Shown: positions 1-11,587 of the stretch, one piece after another
Numbering within the stretch: position 1 is the first letter of the stretch
How the letters are laid out: every line of letters begins with the position of its first letter
Source of the DNA: Camellia lanceoleosa
Taxonomy: Eukaryota; Streptophyta; Magnoliopsida; Ericales; Theaceae
DNA: 64,000 nucleotides
NCBI GenBank assembly: GCA_025200525.1
Contig: CM045770.1
Span: 120,691,429-120,755,428 of the forward strand
Direction: 5' to 3'
Position numbers and translations under genes: made by a program
Notes under the pieces: generated by a model
What the model was told of the DNA's origin: nothing
Databases searched by the model: none
What the model saw: the letters and a program-made list of their open reading frames with translations, nothing else

Positions 1-257
1 CAAAAAGTTAACCTCTATCATCTATTATGTTTGTTTGAAACAAAAAGCAAAATGAAAGGGTAAATGTGTTGCAATTCAAAGGAGAAAGACCAAAATGAAA
101 CTTACAGGAAACTATAGGGACTATCACTAAAATTTGCCCATAAACAAATATGATGAGTGTACCATTATTGTCAATCATACTTTGTTCATGTGTGAAATTA
201 TTGATTTTTACAGCATGTTGTTATATATATCCATAATTAAATTACAAAAAAAAATAA

Positions 258-540
258 AAAATGTAAAGAATGTCCAACCTTTGGCATGGCTTCAGAAATT
301 GCCTTGGCCATTGACTGATCGTGGTCTGTGAAAATGGTGAGAGCTCTTTTCCCCAACATTGCATCCAAGAATGTTCAAATAACCACACAAATGATATTCC
401 GGTTTCATCAAATAATAATGCGGCACCAAAATCACTGCTATTCTAAAATGATTAAAGTAAAACAAGTAAATGGTTGGCAGTCTTTGTTTGTTCATAATGT
501 TGTGTCGAATGACAAAACATCCCCAAGCGTTACCTAGTCA
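258..540 (-). pseudogene. FAR1/FRS-type (MULE transposase domain) relic
   Basis: Translating the minus strand in several frames gives pieces typical of the MULE transposase domain of FAR1-RELATED SEQUENCE proteins: VLSFDTT then TNKDCQPF near the right end, FDETGISFVWLFE in the middle, and TFLDAMLGK, then FTDHDQSMAKAISEAMP near the left end. The pieces lie in the expected order but in different frames, with in-frame stops, so at least two small indels have broken the frame (one just after VWLFE). In intact family members this region holds part of the transposase-like catalytic core, reused in plants as light-signalling transcription factors. The fragment is only about 90 codons against several hundred in a full protein. 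Whether it comes from a host FRS gene or a MULE cannot be told. Confidence 0.7.
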
Positions 541-2358
541 TGAAGAGCTCTACTGAGTAACTACACATCACATTCCTAAATTGATCAGTAAAATCTCAAT
601 ATCATCATACATCTATTCTGGCTACAATGATTTCAAGGTCACATCTTGATACTTACTTATATCCATAGGCGAGTGAAAGTAAAAAATGGTACATGATTTG
701 ATGGAAGAGAAGTAACAGAACCAATCACATCACACCAGTGCAATTAAATAAATCTAATGTGTATGATCATTGTTTTGTAAATTACACATGCTAAAGGATT
801 GAAACAGATCATTGACATCAACAACCACCTTCTATTCTTAGACCACACAGCTGGACAATGAGATTGCATTCCATTCTGCCAATCAATCATAACAACTGTT
901 TGGTATGTCTGGAAGGAACAAAAGCACAGAAGAATAATTAATTGTAAGGATCTGGATCAAGTAAGCCAGGTCAGGACTGCAATGTTGAAATATCAAACTA
1001 AAATGAAAAGGAAGGCCAATTTTGTACTACTATGTTGACTGAGGAACGAAAAGTCTTCAAATAATCGAATAAAGTACACTAAACAATGTATAATACTGTG
1101 GGTGGTGAAGCTTGGCAGTCACGTGAAATACTCCAGCTAAACAATGGTTTACCCGTAAATGGAGACAATCAAAATTTAGAACGATCATACCACAGCTTCA
1201 AAATTTGTGCTTTGCGCTAGAGTTAGAAGCTAAAACCACAATGTTAAAAGAACCGAATAATCAAAATTCAGCTTACGGAATCAAACAGTCAATTTTAGAT
1301 GAGAAATAATTTCTAACAATCAAGTAATGGGTATGATTGGCAAATTAAACTTAACTTTGGAATGATAAACAAGATTCTGGCATTAAAAAATTGGAGTGAT
1401 TTCTCTTAACAATTACAATTTGTATATGCAAGGAAGATTAATCATTCTTGCATAATTTACCTAAAACCTTCATAACTTCAAGCTATGTCTCAGATTCTAG
1501 TGGCAATAGCATGATCTTCTCCATGTCTCAGATTCTAGAGACCCCATCTCATAGAGACAATAATTTTACTATTAAAAAAAAAACTTCACAAAAAATAGTT
1601 GCTCACTGCAACAATTATGGCACATCTAAATGTTCCCAAATACAACATGAATAATCAAACACCTAACTGCATCAAGAATAATAGTTGATGAGCTGTGTAT
1701 TTCCAACATGATCTCAGTAATACCATAAAAAGGGTAAATACTAAGTAGCAATTAATAGGACACAAATCACTGAAGACCATTTATTGAGATAAAGATGCCA
1801 CTTGTAGCTGCTACCCTTTGTTCATATACATACCTGTATGGAATTTTTAATAAACTTGTAATTAGTTTCCAGTGGCACTTTGAGAGGCATGAATGAATAT
1901 CCCCGAGCATTTGATAGAATAGACTGGCAAATCGATAAAAGCATATCACTAAAGGACTAGGCAATCACGGAAGCAACATTCACTTGGTAAATATTTTAAG
2001 CATTCTCCAATCAATGAAACTTCAAGATACCTTTACACCAGTATTTATTGTGGTCGCTCACTCACTCTAACAAACTCTCCAAATCAATGCCCCACTGAAT
2101 TGAGTTTGCTAAAGGTACTATACTAAGTCCTAATAAAGTAGCAATTAATTATTACTAAAATAGAGTATAATTTCACATAACTCAAATCAAACTTGAAATG
2201 GTTGCAATAATAATAAGGGTAATAGATTTATTGCACTCACAAAACATGAAGGGCAATTGACCTGTCTGTGATGTTCACAGAGAATACGAAAGGAATTCCA
2301 GAGTTTCTAGAAATCCTTTTGCAGTGGCAATTAGCAAGAAACTTCATTTGAATTCCAT

Positions 2359-2361
<3 letters not shown>
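541..2361. other. Intergenic sequence, no gene recognised
   Basis: No open frame with a recognisable domain is seen on either strand. Composition is AT-rich with ordinary complexity, so this could be intron or flank of a gene lying to the left. A short stretch near 1990-2015 resembles a few codons of the GET1-like exon found later in the window but is too short to call. Confidence 0.5.

Positions 2362-2394
<33 letters not shown>
2362..2394. repeat. (GA)n microsatellite at the left edge of protease unit A
   Basis: An uninterrupted GA run. A shorter GA run sits at the homologous left edge of unit B near 6846, so it marks the boundary of the duplicated segment. Confidence 0.9.
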
Positions 2395-2397
<3 letters not shown>

Positions 2398-3430
2398 TTC
2401 TTAGTATTACAGTTTATAAACATGTGTATGTGCTAGAGATCCTTCAAGTCAAAGGTAAGATTAAGGCACAATAGGGAGTGAGGGGAACTCACCAAATGGT
2501 CAGATTTTACTCGTTCATAGAATTCTCATCCAAAGCCACAACTTTGATTTGAGGAAGTAATATAAGAACAAAGAAGGTTATGCAGCTGTTGTAATCCATA
2601 GTTTAAAGGATTGTTTGTCAACTCCAGCTTGGCTATCATCAAGCTTATCATTGATGATTTTAGACTCCTCTTCACTAATCACGTTGGATCCTCTAATAAT
2701 AGGGTGGTGGCTCATTGTTTTCTGGGGGTGTCTCAGTGTGGACTGGATTCCTTTCCCTGTTTCTAAGGCCATGCGGGCCTATTGTAATCTGCTCGATTAG
2801 TTTTAATGAAATTTTCCTTCTTTACCAAAATAATAATAATAATAACAGTAATAGTAAGAACAAAAAAATATAAGAAATGGGAAAACCAGCAGTTAAAACA
2901 AATTTTTTTATTTTTATTTTTATTTTTTAAAGAAAAGAAGGAAAATTGGTCAATATGAATAGAGAAAGCACCTGCCCTGCATATATATTGCTTAGGTCCG
3001 TAAGATCTATTTCACAATCTAGCATAATAATAATTATAATTTGCAAAGTCATTTACTAACATAGCCCACCAAAAATTTCTTTGGAAATAGCTCATGCTCT
3101 AATGATACACAAGCAATACACAAATTTCATTCCTATGATCCAGCAGTGTCTTTCCATGGTTTAGGGCCAGACAGTGGCTAAAAAAATTAAATTTTAGAAA
3201 TTGGACAGAGGGTGATATTTCCATCACAACAGTCGCAACACTAAAGTAACAAGTTAGCAAACAAAGGATTGACACTATGAAAAATATTTTTCTTTTTTCT
3301 TTGATAGGGGATCAAAAATATATTATGTACTACTAGAAAATTCTGAGAGTTTATCTTGCAAATGAAAACAAAAAATCAATACGCTATAGGAACAAAAAAG
3401 AAAGAGCCGAAATTATGCATAAGCAAAGAC

Positions 3431-3541
3431 CAAGGGTTAGCTTAGTAGTTAAGGCATTTTCTTACTAGGCGTGATGCTTAGGTTCGAGACTTAATGTTGT
3501 GAGATGCAACTCCCCATTTCCAATTCCCCTTCTTTTGAATA
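3431..3541 (+). repeat. tRNA-derived SINE-like element (unit A)
   Basis: Begins with a tRNA-like A-box region (TTAGCTTAGTAGTTAAGG) followed about 30 bp later by a B-box-like AGGTTCGAGAC. This is the spacing of an internal RNA polymerase III promoter. Flanks AGCAAAGA and AGCAAAAGA look like a slightly decayed target-site duplication. About 110 bp, so very short even for a plant SINE. Confidence 0.5.
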
Positions 3542-4900
3542 GCAAAAGAAAAATGATGTCAAGATGACCCACCGGCCACCAATTATAACAGCCTACTTGT
3601 TCAGTCATATCAACTCCTTTCTTTCTTTCACTTTTGAGTATTTCAATTAAGGTCACTTGTTAGTCGTGTTAGCCCGGTATCTACAAAAACCCAGATCAAA
3701 TTTTGCAGACCAAAATTTGATGTTCTGTTTTTCAAAGTATTTTTCCAAAACATTTTCTTTTATTTTTCCTGAATTTAGTAACAAAACTGTTTGTACCTCT
3801 TTCCTTTGTAGCCTGGATTGCACTTGTTCACTACCTATTTGTAAAAAACGTTTATGAGAACAATAAAATCTTGTTTATGGCTTCAATTTTGAGAGACAAC
3901 TTGGCTTTTTATGGTATTTTTAGTTCATGATTGGGTCACTGGTGGTGGCAGATATTTGCATGTTCAAGTAACTACAAGAACTGAAGGCTGTGTTTGGATT
4001 ATAAAGTTGGAGAATGATTTAGAAAGGAAAAGGGAAAAAGTATGTGAAAGTTTATATTTTATTCACAATTCACACACCATTTTCATTTCTCTTTTCAAAT
4101 TACTCGTCAAATCCATAATCCAAACACAGTTGATAAGGACTTTTCATGGTATTTTATTGTTCATGGCTTGGACATGAAAAGTTAGATCCATTGTTTGAGA
4201 GGTAGATGGGGTTTATATAAGTAAGGATTGCTTGGGGGCAAAAATATACATAAGCCAAGTAATCTATATATATACACAATAGGATAATATATCATCTTGT
4301 CATAACTAGAATGAAAATAAAATCTCACTCAAAGTGTACAAGAGATATGCAGCTGCAGGTTGGAATCTGTGACCACAACTTCAATTTAAGACCTGTGGCT
4401 GCACCTTTTTAGGGCAACCGCAACCCCACTTTTGTGGCTGTAGGTTTTAGACTTCCAATTTGTTAAAAAATGTGCGGCCTCATGTTTTTCGCATGTGGGC
4501 TTCACTTCAATTTGGTTGCAACCTTCATTTTGAGCGATTTTGTTTGCTCCCAATGTACTAAATCAACTTAAAATTGACTTTTTATTGAAAAATACTTAAT
4601 TCCGCAAGTTTTCTACTGAAAATTGGCAATATAAAATTGATTGAATGCATGAGTGGTCCTCACATGCCTTTTTGAGAACATTTTTAAAATATTATTATTT
4701 TATTTAAGGCTGAAAAACAATTTGGAAATTTGAGTTTATTTTGGAAAGCTAATCTAAAGGATTTATTCGAAGGTTGTACGCATCGTCACACTGAGAGTGT
4801 AACACTTCCATCACTAGAAAACACTTGAGGGTGTCAAAGTTTTAGGACCGGTCAAAATATAGTCTCTACAGCCCTTTAAGGTGCTTCCAACTCAAACACA

Positions 4901-5032
4901 ATCCGGGCTTCACACTTAAGGGAGCTCACCTAAGTTCAAGGTGACCCTACAGGGTGCTCTGCAGCTTGGCCCCAATCCAAACTTCGCACTTAAGGGAGCT
5001 CACCCATGATCAAGGTATGACCCCTCCAAGGG
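4901..5032. repeat. Imperfect 74-bp direct repeat
   Basis: Two adjacent copies share the block CTTAAGGGAGCTCACC with similar flanks, at 4901 and 4975. The same pair is present in unit B near 9400-9520 but is lost from unit C, where the flanking sequences are joined directly near 27620. Confidence 0.7.
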
Positions 5033-5597
5033 TTGTGCTGGTTGACAAAGCATCAAGTTGTTCACCCTTGAGCCAGGCCCTCATGACCTGAGATAGTCCT
5101 TGCTCGGTTTGACCCTCTTCACCGATCAACATCACACAATCTCGGAGGGTAGCAAAGAGCAACATTTTAATGCACCAAGAATCAAAGCAAAGGCCAAATA
5201 AGATGAGCTTCCCAAACATTAGTAAAAGTAAAGAAAATAAACTTTTGGCTTGACACATGTATTGTACAGCAAAGAAAGATCAACCTACAGATTTTGATTT
5301 CCTACTGCACTAATGCAAAGCGGAAATGAAGACATGCACATAGAACACATAAAATCTTTTCAAGTTTCAAGCAAAATAGAACACATATTGTAAAATTAAA
5401 TGAACCGAATTAGAAAAAACTCAACCATTAATAATTATCAAATAGGGCATACAGTGTTCAGTTAAATCACTAGAATATATTTCCACAACTAAGATTAGAT
5501 CCATTACTGACTACATTAGATTAAACCCATATCTATTAACTAATACATAGGTAAATAAATTTCATTCATAAAATTAACAATATTAGATATTAAACAA

Positions 5598-5772
5598 CAA
5601 CAATGCTAGAGACCTCTAAAAACACACCTCTAAACACGCCTCTAATGAGGTGGAAAAAAATAAATAAATAAATAAATAAAAAAAAATCAAGTCACAGGAC
5701 TAACAGTGGCAGTGGGTGACCCACTGCCACATCATTAGTGGTACCTCTAATTAGAGGTCCCAAGCATTTTTC
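5598..5772. mobile_element. MITE present only in unit A
   Basis: A 175-bp element with terminal inverted repeats (AATGCTAGAGACCTCTAA at the left against TTAGAGGTCCCAAGCATT at the right), flanked by the perfect 9-bp direct repeat ATTAAACAA (5589-5597 and 5773-5781). Units B (near 9836) and C (near 28210) have a single ATTAAACAA and no insert, so they are natural empty sites. A 9-bp duplication fits Mutator-like MITEs. Related sequence recurs at 10901 and 35415. Confidence 0.85.
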
Positions 5773-5827
5773 ATTAAACAAACCATAGGCAAGAATGCTT
5801 ACTCAAAACTACATCGGAGTGATCCAT

Positions 5828-6604
5828 CTAGTGACTAGGCCCTGCTTTCTTCCTTTTTCTTTTCTTCTTCTCAACATGCATTGTGTTGGATGAGGATGAG
5901 GATGAGCCTGAGCCTGATCCTGAGCCTGAGGTTGGTATAACACTTTGACAAATTTCTCTTAGCTTCCGTATATGGATAGCAAAATCTATGCCTCGATTAG
6001 ACAGGATGAACATCCCAATGACCCTTCCCATTGAATCAAATATAGGGCTACCAGATGAGCCACTAAGATTGTTTAAACCATGGATTTGAATCAGGGGCAA
6101 ATTGTCCTCACATTTTCTACAATCTGCTCCAGTAACTACATCTCTATAGCTTCTATTAGGAAACCCCACATATCCCTGTGTGAAAGTGAACTCAAGCTTA
6201 GTCGGGCATGGCATGATGGTAAAGACATCCATACCTATGTGCAAATTTTCTACCCTCCCAAACTTACACAAGTCATATTGCTCATCCATGTCCTTAACTT
6301 TTAAGATAGCAACATCGGAAAGTTTATCATCATAAAAAACTGCAGCTTCTTTAAGTTCATCAGCTGTCCGACCAACCACAATGTCCGTACAATCCTCTAT
6401 AACATGTGAACAGGTCAAAATGTGACCATCTTTACTTATTATAAACCCCGAACCTTCTCCGAAACTTATTGTATCTTCATCTTCACTGGCCGGTAAATTC
6501 TTTGCAAACCTTACCATAACTACCACTCTCCTCATTTTTCTGTAGAAATAGGGTCTTTGTTCTTGTGAGAGGAGACCCTCATTTTCTGGAAAATCATTTT
6601 CCAA
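5828..6604 (-). CDS. Trypsin/HtrA-like serine protease, copy A (start codon lost)
   Basis: Encodes a 258-codon open frame with a trypsin-like (Trypsin_2/S1C type) protease domain at about residues 48-220. His67 lies in TCSHVIED, Asp97 in KLSDVAIL and Ser184 in SGSSGSP, so the His-Asp-Ser triad is complete. There is no PDZ domain, signal peptide or transmembrane segment. The C-terminus is a Gly/Ser run followed by a basic KKKRKRKK tract that could be a nuclear localisation signal. The family cleaves misfolded or specific protein substrates; the substrate here is unknown. The first codon of this frame is TTG, not ATG: compared with copy B a deletion of about 50 bp has removed the ATG and 5' leader. 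Translation would have to begin at Met24 or on an unseen upstream exon, so this copy may be a pseudogene. Confidence 0.7.
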   Translation of the reverse strand: MENDFPENEGLLSQEQRPYFYRKMRRVVVMVRFAKNLPASEDEDTISFGEGSGFIISKDGHILTCSHVIEDCTDIVVGRTADELKEAAVFYDDKLSDVAILKVKDMDEQYDLCKFGRVENLHIGMDVFTIMPCPTKLEFTFTQGYVGFPNRSYRDVVTGADCRKCEDNLPLIQIHGLNNLSGSSGSPIFDSMGRVIGMFILSNRGIDFAIHIRKLREICQSVIPTSGSGSGSGSSSSSSNTMHVEKKKRKRKKAGPSH

Positions 6605-6677
6605 GGCTGGGAAGACGGATTTCAGGTGAGGGAGGAGGAGGAGGAGGACGCAGGGCAGAGGACTGCTCAGCTAGTTA

Positions 6678-6681
<4 letters not shown>

Positions 6682-6719
<38 letters not shown>
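6682..6719. repeat. (GA)n microsatellite upstream of protease A
   Basis: GA run just upstream of the protease frame. Shorter GA runs occupy the same place in copies B (near 10797) and C (near 35310), so the tract is ancestral and length-variable. Confidence 0.9.
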
Positions 6720-6723
<4 letters not shown>

Positions 6724-7900
6724 TCAAGGACGAGTCTGCAATCAATAACAGAATGGAGACACAGATTCATCCTAGCTACCATGCCAGCTAATAACAAAAC
6801 TCTATTTTTATTTATTTTTAATTTATCTTGAATTGAAAGTTTGTTGAGAGAGAGAGAGAATTTTCTTAGCATTACAGTTTATAAGCATATGCGTATGTGC
6901 TAGAGATCCTTCAAGTCAAAGGTAAGATTAAGGCACAATAGGGAGTGAGGGGAACTCACCAAATGGTCAGATTTTACACGTTCATAGAATTCTCATCCAA
7001 AGCATTCTCATCCAAAGCCACAACTTTGATTTGAGGAAGTAATATACGAACAAAGAAGGTTATGTAGCTGTTGTAATCCATAGATTAAAGGATTGTTTGG
7101 CACTTGGCTATCATCAAGCTTAACATTGATGATTTTAGACTCCTCTTCACTAATGACGTTGGATCCTCCAATAATAGGGTGGTGGCTCATCGTTTTCTAG
7201 GGGTGTCTCAGTGTGGACTGGATTCCTTTCCCTGTTTCATGCAGGCCTATTGTAATCTGCTCGATCAGTTTTAATGAAAGTTTCCTTCTTTACCAAAATA
7301 ATAATAATAATAGTAGTAGTAGTAAGAACAAAAAAATATAAGAAATGGGAAAACCAGCAGTTAACACAAAATTTTTTATTTTTATTATTATTTTTTTTTT
7401 AAAGAAAAGAAGGAAAATTGGTCAATATGAATAGAGAAAGTACCTGCCCTGCATATATATTGCTTACGTCTGTAAGATCTATTTCACAATCTAGCATAAT
7501 AATAATTATAATTTGCAAAGTCATTTACTAACATAGCCCACCAAAAATTCCTTTGGAAATACCTCACACTCTAACGATATACAAGCAATACACAAATTTC
7601 ATTGCTATGATCCAGCAGTGTCTTTCCATGGTTTAGGGCCAGACAGTGGCTAAAAAAATTAAATTTTAGAAATTGGACAGAGGGTGATATTTCCATCACA
7701 ACAGTCGCAACACTAAAGTAACAAGTTAGAAAACAAAGGATTGACATTATGACAAATATTTTTCTTTTTTCTTTGATAGGGGGTCAAAAATATATTTGTA
7801 CTACTAGAAAATTCTGAGAGTTTATCTTGCAAATGAAAACAAAAAATCAATACACTATAGGAACAAAAAAGAACGAGCCGAAATTATGCATAAGCAAAGA

Positions 7901-8011
7901 CCAAGGGTTAGCTTAGTAGTTAAGGCATTTTCTTACTAGGCGTGATGCTTAGGTTCGAGACTTAATGTTGTGGGATGCAACTCCCCATTTCCAATTTTCC
8001 TTCTTTTGGAT
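7901..8011 (+). repeat. tRNA-derived SINE-like element (unit B)
   Basis: Duplicate of the element at 3431, copied along with the segment. The same A-box and B-box motifs are present. Confidence 0.5.
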
Positions 8012-9889
8012 AGCAAAAGAAAAATGATGTCAAGATGACCCACCGGCCACCAATTATAACAGCCTACGTGTTCATTATTTAGTCATATCAACTCCTTTCT
8101 TTCTTTCACTTTTGAGTATTTCAATTAAGGTCACTTGTTACTCATGTTAGCCCGGTATCTACAAAAACCCAGATCAAATTTTGCAGACCAAAATTTGATG
8201 TTCTGTTTTTCAAAGTATTTTTCCAAAACATTTTCTTTTATTTTTCTTGAATTTGGTAACAAAACTGTTTGTACGTCTTTCCTTTGTAGCCTGGATTGCA
8301 CTTGTTCACTACCTGTTTGTAAAAAATGTTTATGAGAACAATAAAATCTTGTTTATTGCTTCGATTTTGATAGGCAACTTGGCTTTTCATGGTATTTTTA
8401 GTTCATGATGGGGTCACTGGTGGTGGCAGATATTTGCATGTTCAAGTAACTACAAGAACTGAAGGCTGTGTTTGGATTACAAATTTGGAGAATGATTTGG
8501 AAAGGAGAAGGAAAAAGTGTGTGAAAGTTAGTTTATATTTTATTCACAATTCACACACCATTTTCATTTCTCTTTTCAAATTACTCGTCAAATACATGAT
8601 CCAAACACAGTTGATAAGGACTTTTCATGGTATTTGATTGTTCATGGCTTGGACACGAAAAGTTGGATCCTTTGTTTGAGAGGTAGATGGGGTTTATATA
8701 AGTAAGGATTGCTTGGGGGCAAAAATATACGTAAGCCAAGTAATCTATGTACATACACACTAAGATAATATATCATCATCTCATAACTAGAATGAAAATA
8801 AAATCTCACAAATTTTGGTCTGAAAGTGTACAAGAAGAGATATGCAGCTGCAGGTTGGAATCTGTGACCACAACTTCAACTTATGACCTGCGGCTGCACC
8901 TTTTTAGGGCAACCGCAACCCCACTTTTGTGGCTGTTGGTTCTAGACTTCCAATTTGTTAAAAAATGTGCAGCCTCATGTTTTTCGCATGTGGGCTTCAC
9001 TTCAATTTGGTTGCAACCTTCGTTTTGAGCGATTTTGTTTTTTCCCAATGTACTAAATCAACTTAAAATTGACTTTTTATTGAAAAATACTTAATTCCGG
9101 ACATTTTCTACTGAAAATTGGCAATTAAAAATTGATTGAATGCGTGAGTGGTCAACTCACATACCTTTTTGAGAACATTTTAAAAATATTAGTATTTTAT
9201 TTAAGGCTGAAAAACAATTTGGAAATTTGAGTTTATTTTGGAAAGCTAATCTAAAGGATTTATTAGAAGGTCGTACGCATCGTCGCACTGAGAATGTAAC
9301 ACTTCCATCACTAGAAAACACTTGACGGTGTCAAAGTTTTAGGACCGGTCAAAATATAGTCTCTACAGCCCTTTAAGGCGCTTCTAACTCAAACACAATC
9401 CAAGCTTCACACTTAAGGGAGCTCATCTAAGTTCAAGGTGACCCTACAGGGGGCTCTCCAGTTCGGCCCCAATCCAAACTTTGCACTTAAGGGAGCTCAC
9501 CCATGATGGAGGTATGACCCCTCCAAGGCTTGTGCAGGTTGACAAAGCATCAAGTTGTTCGCTCTTGAGCCAGGTCCTCGTGACCTGAGATAGTCCTTGC
9601 TCGGTTTGACCCTCTTCACCAACCAACATCACACATATTGTAAAATTAAATGAACCGAATTAGAAAAAACTCATCCATTAATAATTATCAAATAGGGCAT
9701 ACAGTGTTCAGTTAAATCACTGGAATATATTTCCACAACTAAGATTAGATCCATTACTGACTACATTAGATTAGACCCATATCTATTAATTAATACATTG
9801 GTAAATAAATTTCATTCATAAAACAATATTAGCTATTAAACAAACCATAGGCAAGAATGCTTACTCAATACTACATCGGAGTGATCCAT

Positions 9890-10684
9890 CTAGTGACTAG
9901 GCCCTGCTTTCTTCCTTTTTCTTTTCTTCTTCTCAACATGCGTTGTGTTGGATGAGGATGAGCCTGAGCGTGATCCTGAGCCTGAGGTTGGTATAACACT
10001 TTGACAAATTTCTCTTAGCTTCCGTATATGGATAGCAAAATCTATGCCTCGATTAGACAAGATGAACATCCCAATGACCCTTCCCATTGAATCAAATATA
10101 GGGCTACCAGATGAGCCACTAAGATTGTTTAAACCATGGATTTGAATCAGGGGCAAATTGTCCTCACATTTTCTACAATCTGTTCCAGTAACTACATCTC
10201 TATAGCTTCTATTAGGAAACCCCACATATCCCTGTGTGAAAGTGAACTCAAGCTTAGTCGGGCATGGCATGATGGTAAAGACATCCATACCTATGTGCAA
10301 ATTTTCTACCCTCCCAAACTTACACAAGTCATATTGCTCATCCATGTCCTTAACTTTTAAGATAGCAACATCGGAAAGTTTATCATCATAAAAAACTGCA
10401 GCTTCTTTAAGTTCATCAGCTGTCCGACCAACCACAATGTCCCTACAATCCTCTATAACATGTGAACAGGTCAAAATATGACCATCTTTACTAATTATAA
10501 ACCCCGAACCTTCTCCGAAACTTACTGTATCTTCATCTTCATCTTCATCTTCACTGGCCGGTAAATTCTTCGCAAACCTTACCATAACTACCACTCTCCT
10601 CATTTTTCTGTAGAAATAGGGTCTTTGTTCTTGTGAGAGGAGACCCTCATTTTCTGGAAAATCATTTTCCAAACTTATTTCCAT
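9890..10684 (-). CDS. Trypsin/HtrA-like serine protease, copy B (intact)
   Basis: 264 codons beginning with a true ATG (MEISLENDF). It is the only protease copy in the window with both a normal start and an unbroken frame. The domain and triad match copy A, shifted by an acidic insertion: His75, Asp105 and Ser192 (GSSGSP). An ED repeat of four units near residues 45-52, against two in copy A, comes from a GAT/GAA trinucleotide run. The C-terminus has Gly/Ser residues and KKKRKRKK. No signal peptide, organelle-targeting peptide or PDZ domain is evident, so a soluble cytosolic or nuclear protease is the simplest inference. It appears to be a single exon. Copies A and C flank it, so it is the most likely functional member. 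Confidence 0.8.
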   Translation of the reverse strand: MEISLENDFPENEGLLSQEQRPYFYRKMRRVVVMVRFAKNLPASEDEDEDEDTVSFGEGSGFIISKDGHILTCSHVIEDCRDIVVGRTADELKEAAVFYDDKLSDVAILKVKDMDEQYDLCKFGRVENLHIGMDVFTIMPCPTKLEFTFTQGYVGFPNRSYRDVVTGTDCRKCEDNLPLIQIHGLNNLSGSSGSPIFDSMGRVIGMFILSNRGIDFAIHIRKLREICQSVIPTSGSGSRSGSSSSNTTHVEKKKRKRKKAGPSH

Positions 10685-10900
10685 TTTCAGAGAGGCAAAG
10701 GGGAGGATGATGGATGATGAGGGAGCCCGGGAAGACGGATTTCAGGCGAGGGAGGAGGAGGAGGAAAGAGGAGGACAGCTAGGGTAGTTAAGAGAAGAGA
10801 GAGAGAGAGAGAGAGAGTGAGAGTCAAGGACGAGTCTGTAATCACCAACAGAATGGAGACACTGAATTCATCCTAGCTACCATGCCAGCTAATAACAAAA

Positions 10901-11058
10901 CCAGTAGTCGTTGGTATCACTAAGGTACCACTAAATCACCATTAATGAACTGGAAAAGTAATATATATATATATATATAGTAATATTGTGGCAATAGCTA
11001 AGATTTATTGTCACATTATTAATGCCACTACTAATTAGTGGTGTCAAGTATTTTTGTA
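10901..11058. mobile_element. MITE shared by units B and C
   Basis: An insert of about 158 bp located by comparison with unit A, where AATAACAAAACTCTATTTT is uninterrupted near 6792. In unit C the matching insert is flanked by a perfect 9-bp ATAACAAAA; here the right copy has decayed. It contains an (AT)n run and an end that resembles the MITE at 5598. Confidence 0.75.
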
Positions 11059-11241
11059 ATAAAACTCTATTTTTATTTATTTTTAATTTATCTTGAATTA
11101 AAAAGTTTGTTTAGAATAATTTAAATAAATATATTTTTTTACTTAAAAAAATGTGTAAAAAAATATAAGAGTGATGTGATTTAAAAAAAATAAAAATATA
11201 TACTAATATATATAGGCAATGTCAAATAGTGTTTAAAATAT

Positions 11242-11414
11242 GAAAATTGTTTGAGACCACTAAACCAGTGACCACTAACAGCTCTAAAAACACTGTGCTC
11301 CCAATTGATTTGATAGTTTACTCTTTTTTTTTTTTTTTTTTTTTAATTTTTTGGACTGCCAGCTCATTAGAGCTAGCTTTAGTGGTCTCCTTTTAGTGGG
11401 ATCTATCACCACTG
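11242..11414. mobile_element. MITE present only in unit B
   Basis: A 173-bp element with inverted ends (GACCACTAAA near the left, TTTAGTGGTC near the right), flanked by the perfect 9-bp duplication TTAAAATAT (11233-11241 and 11415-11423). Unit C is the empty site near 35745. It includes a long T run near 11322-11344. Confidence 0.8.
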
Positions 11415-11587
11415 TTAAAATATATGTTTGATGTTGAATTTGTGTAGTGTAAGATATGAATAACCCTATCGTTTGTAATGTATATCATATGTACCATATT
11501 ATGCATTAGGATAATTATTATAAGGGTCTGGCTTCTCTCCGGTTAGTGATCGGATTGGGGGTGATGTTCAAAACCATTTATGATAGG

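Larger units (their letters stand above)
2362..6840. repeat. Protease-containing duplicated segment, unit A
   Basis: From the GA run to just past the protease start this segment aligns nearly base for base with 6846-10800 (unit B). Its inner and right parts also align with 20772-28494 and 34625-35400 (unit C). Apart from the protease gene, the SINE and the MITE listed separately, 2395-5597 holds no recognisable gene. Short ORFs near 3657 and 3911 recur in the copies because the DNA is duplicated, not because of any coding signal I can see. Confidence 0.85.

Noticed and set aside
1990..2015. Short match on the minus strand to the GET1-like exon (MLKIFT)
   Set aside because: Only about six codons agree and the flanks do not match.
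3657..4177. Plus-strand ORFs of 66 and 88 codons, repeated near 8135, 8389, 20853 and 26630
   Set aside because: Repeated only because the segment is duplicated; lengths and C-termini differ between copies and no domain is recognisable.
5010..5258. Short minus-strand ORF (82 codons) with partial counterparts in units B (9444-9632) and C (27598-27813), sharing GEEGQTEQGL
   Set aside because: The ORF is kept only as far as the DNA itself is duplicated; it is truncated differently in each copy and has no recognisable domain or start context.
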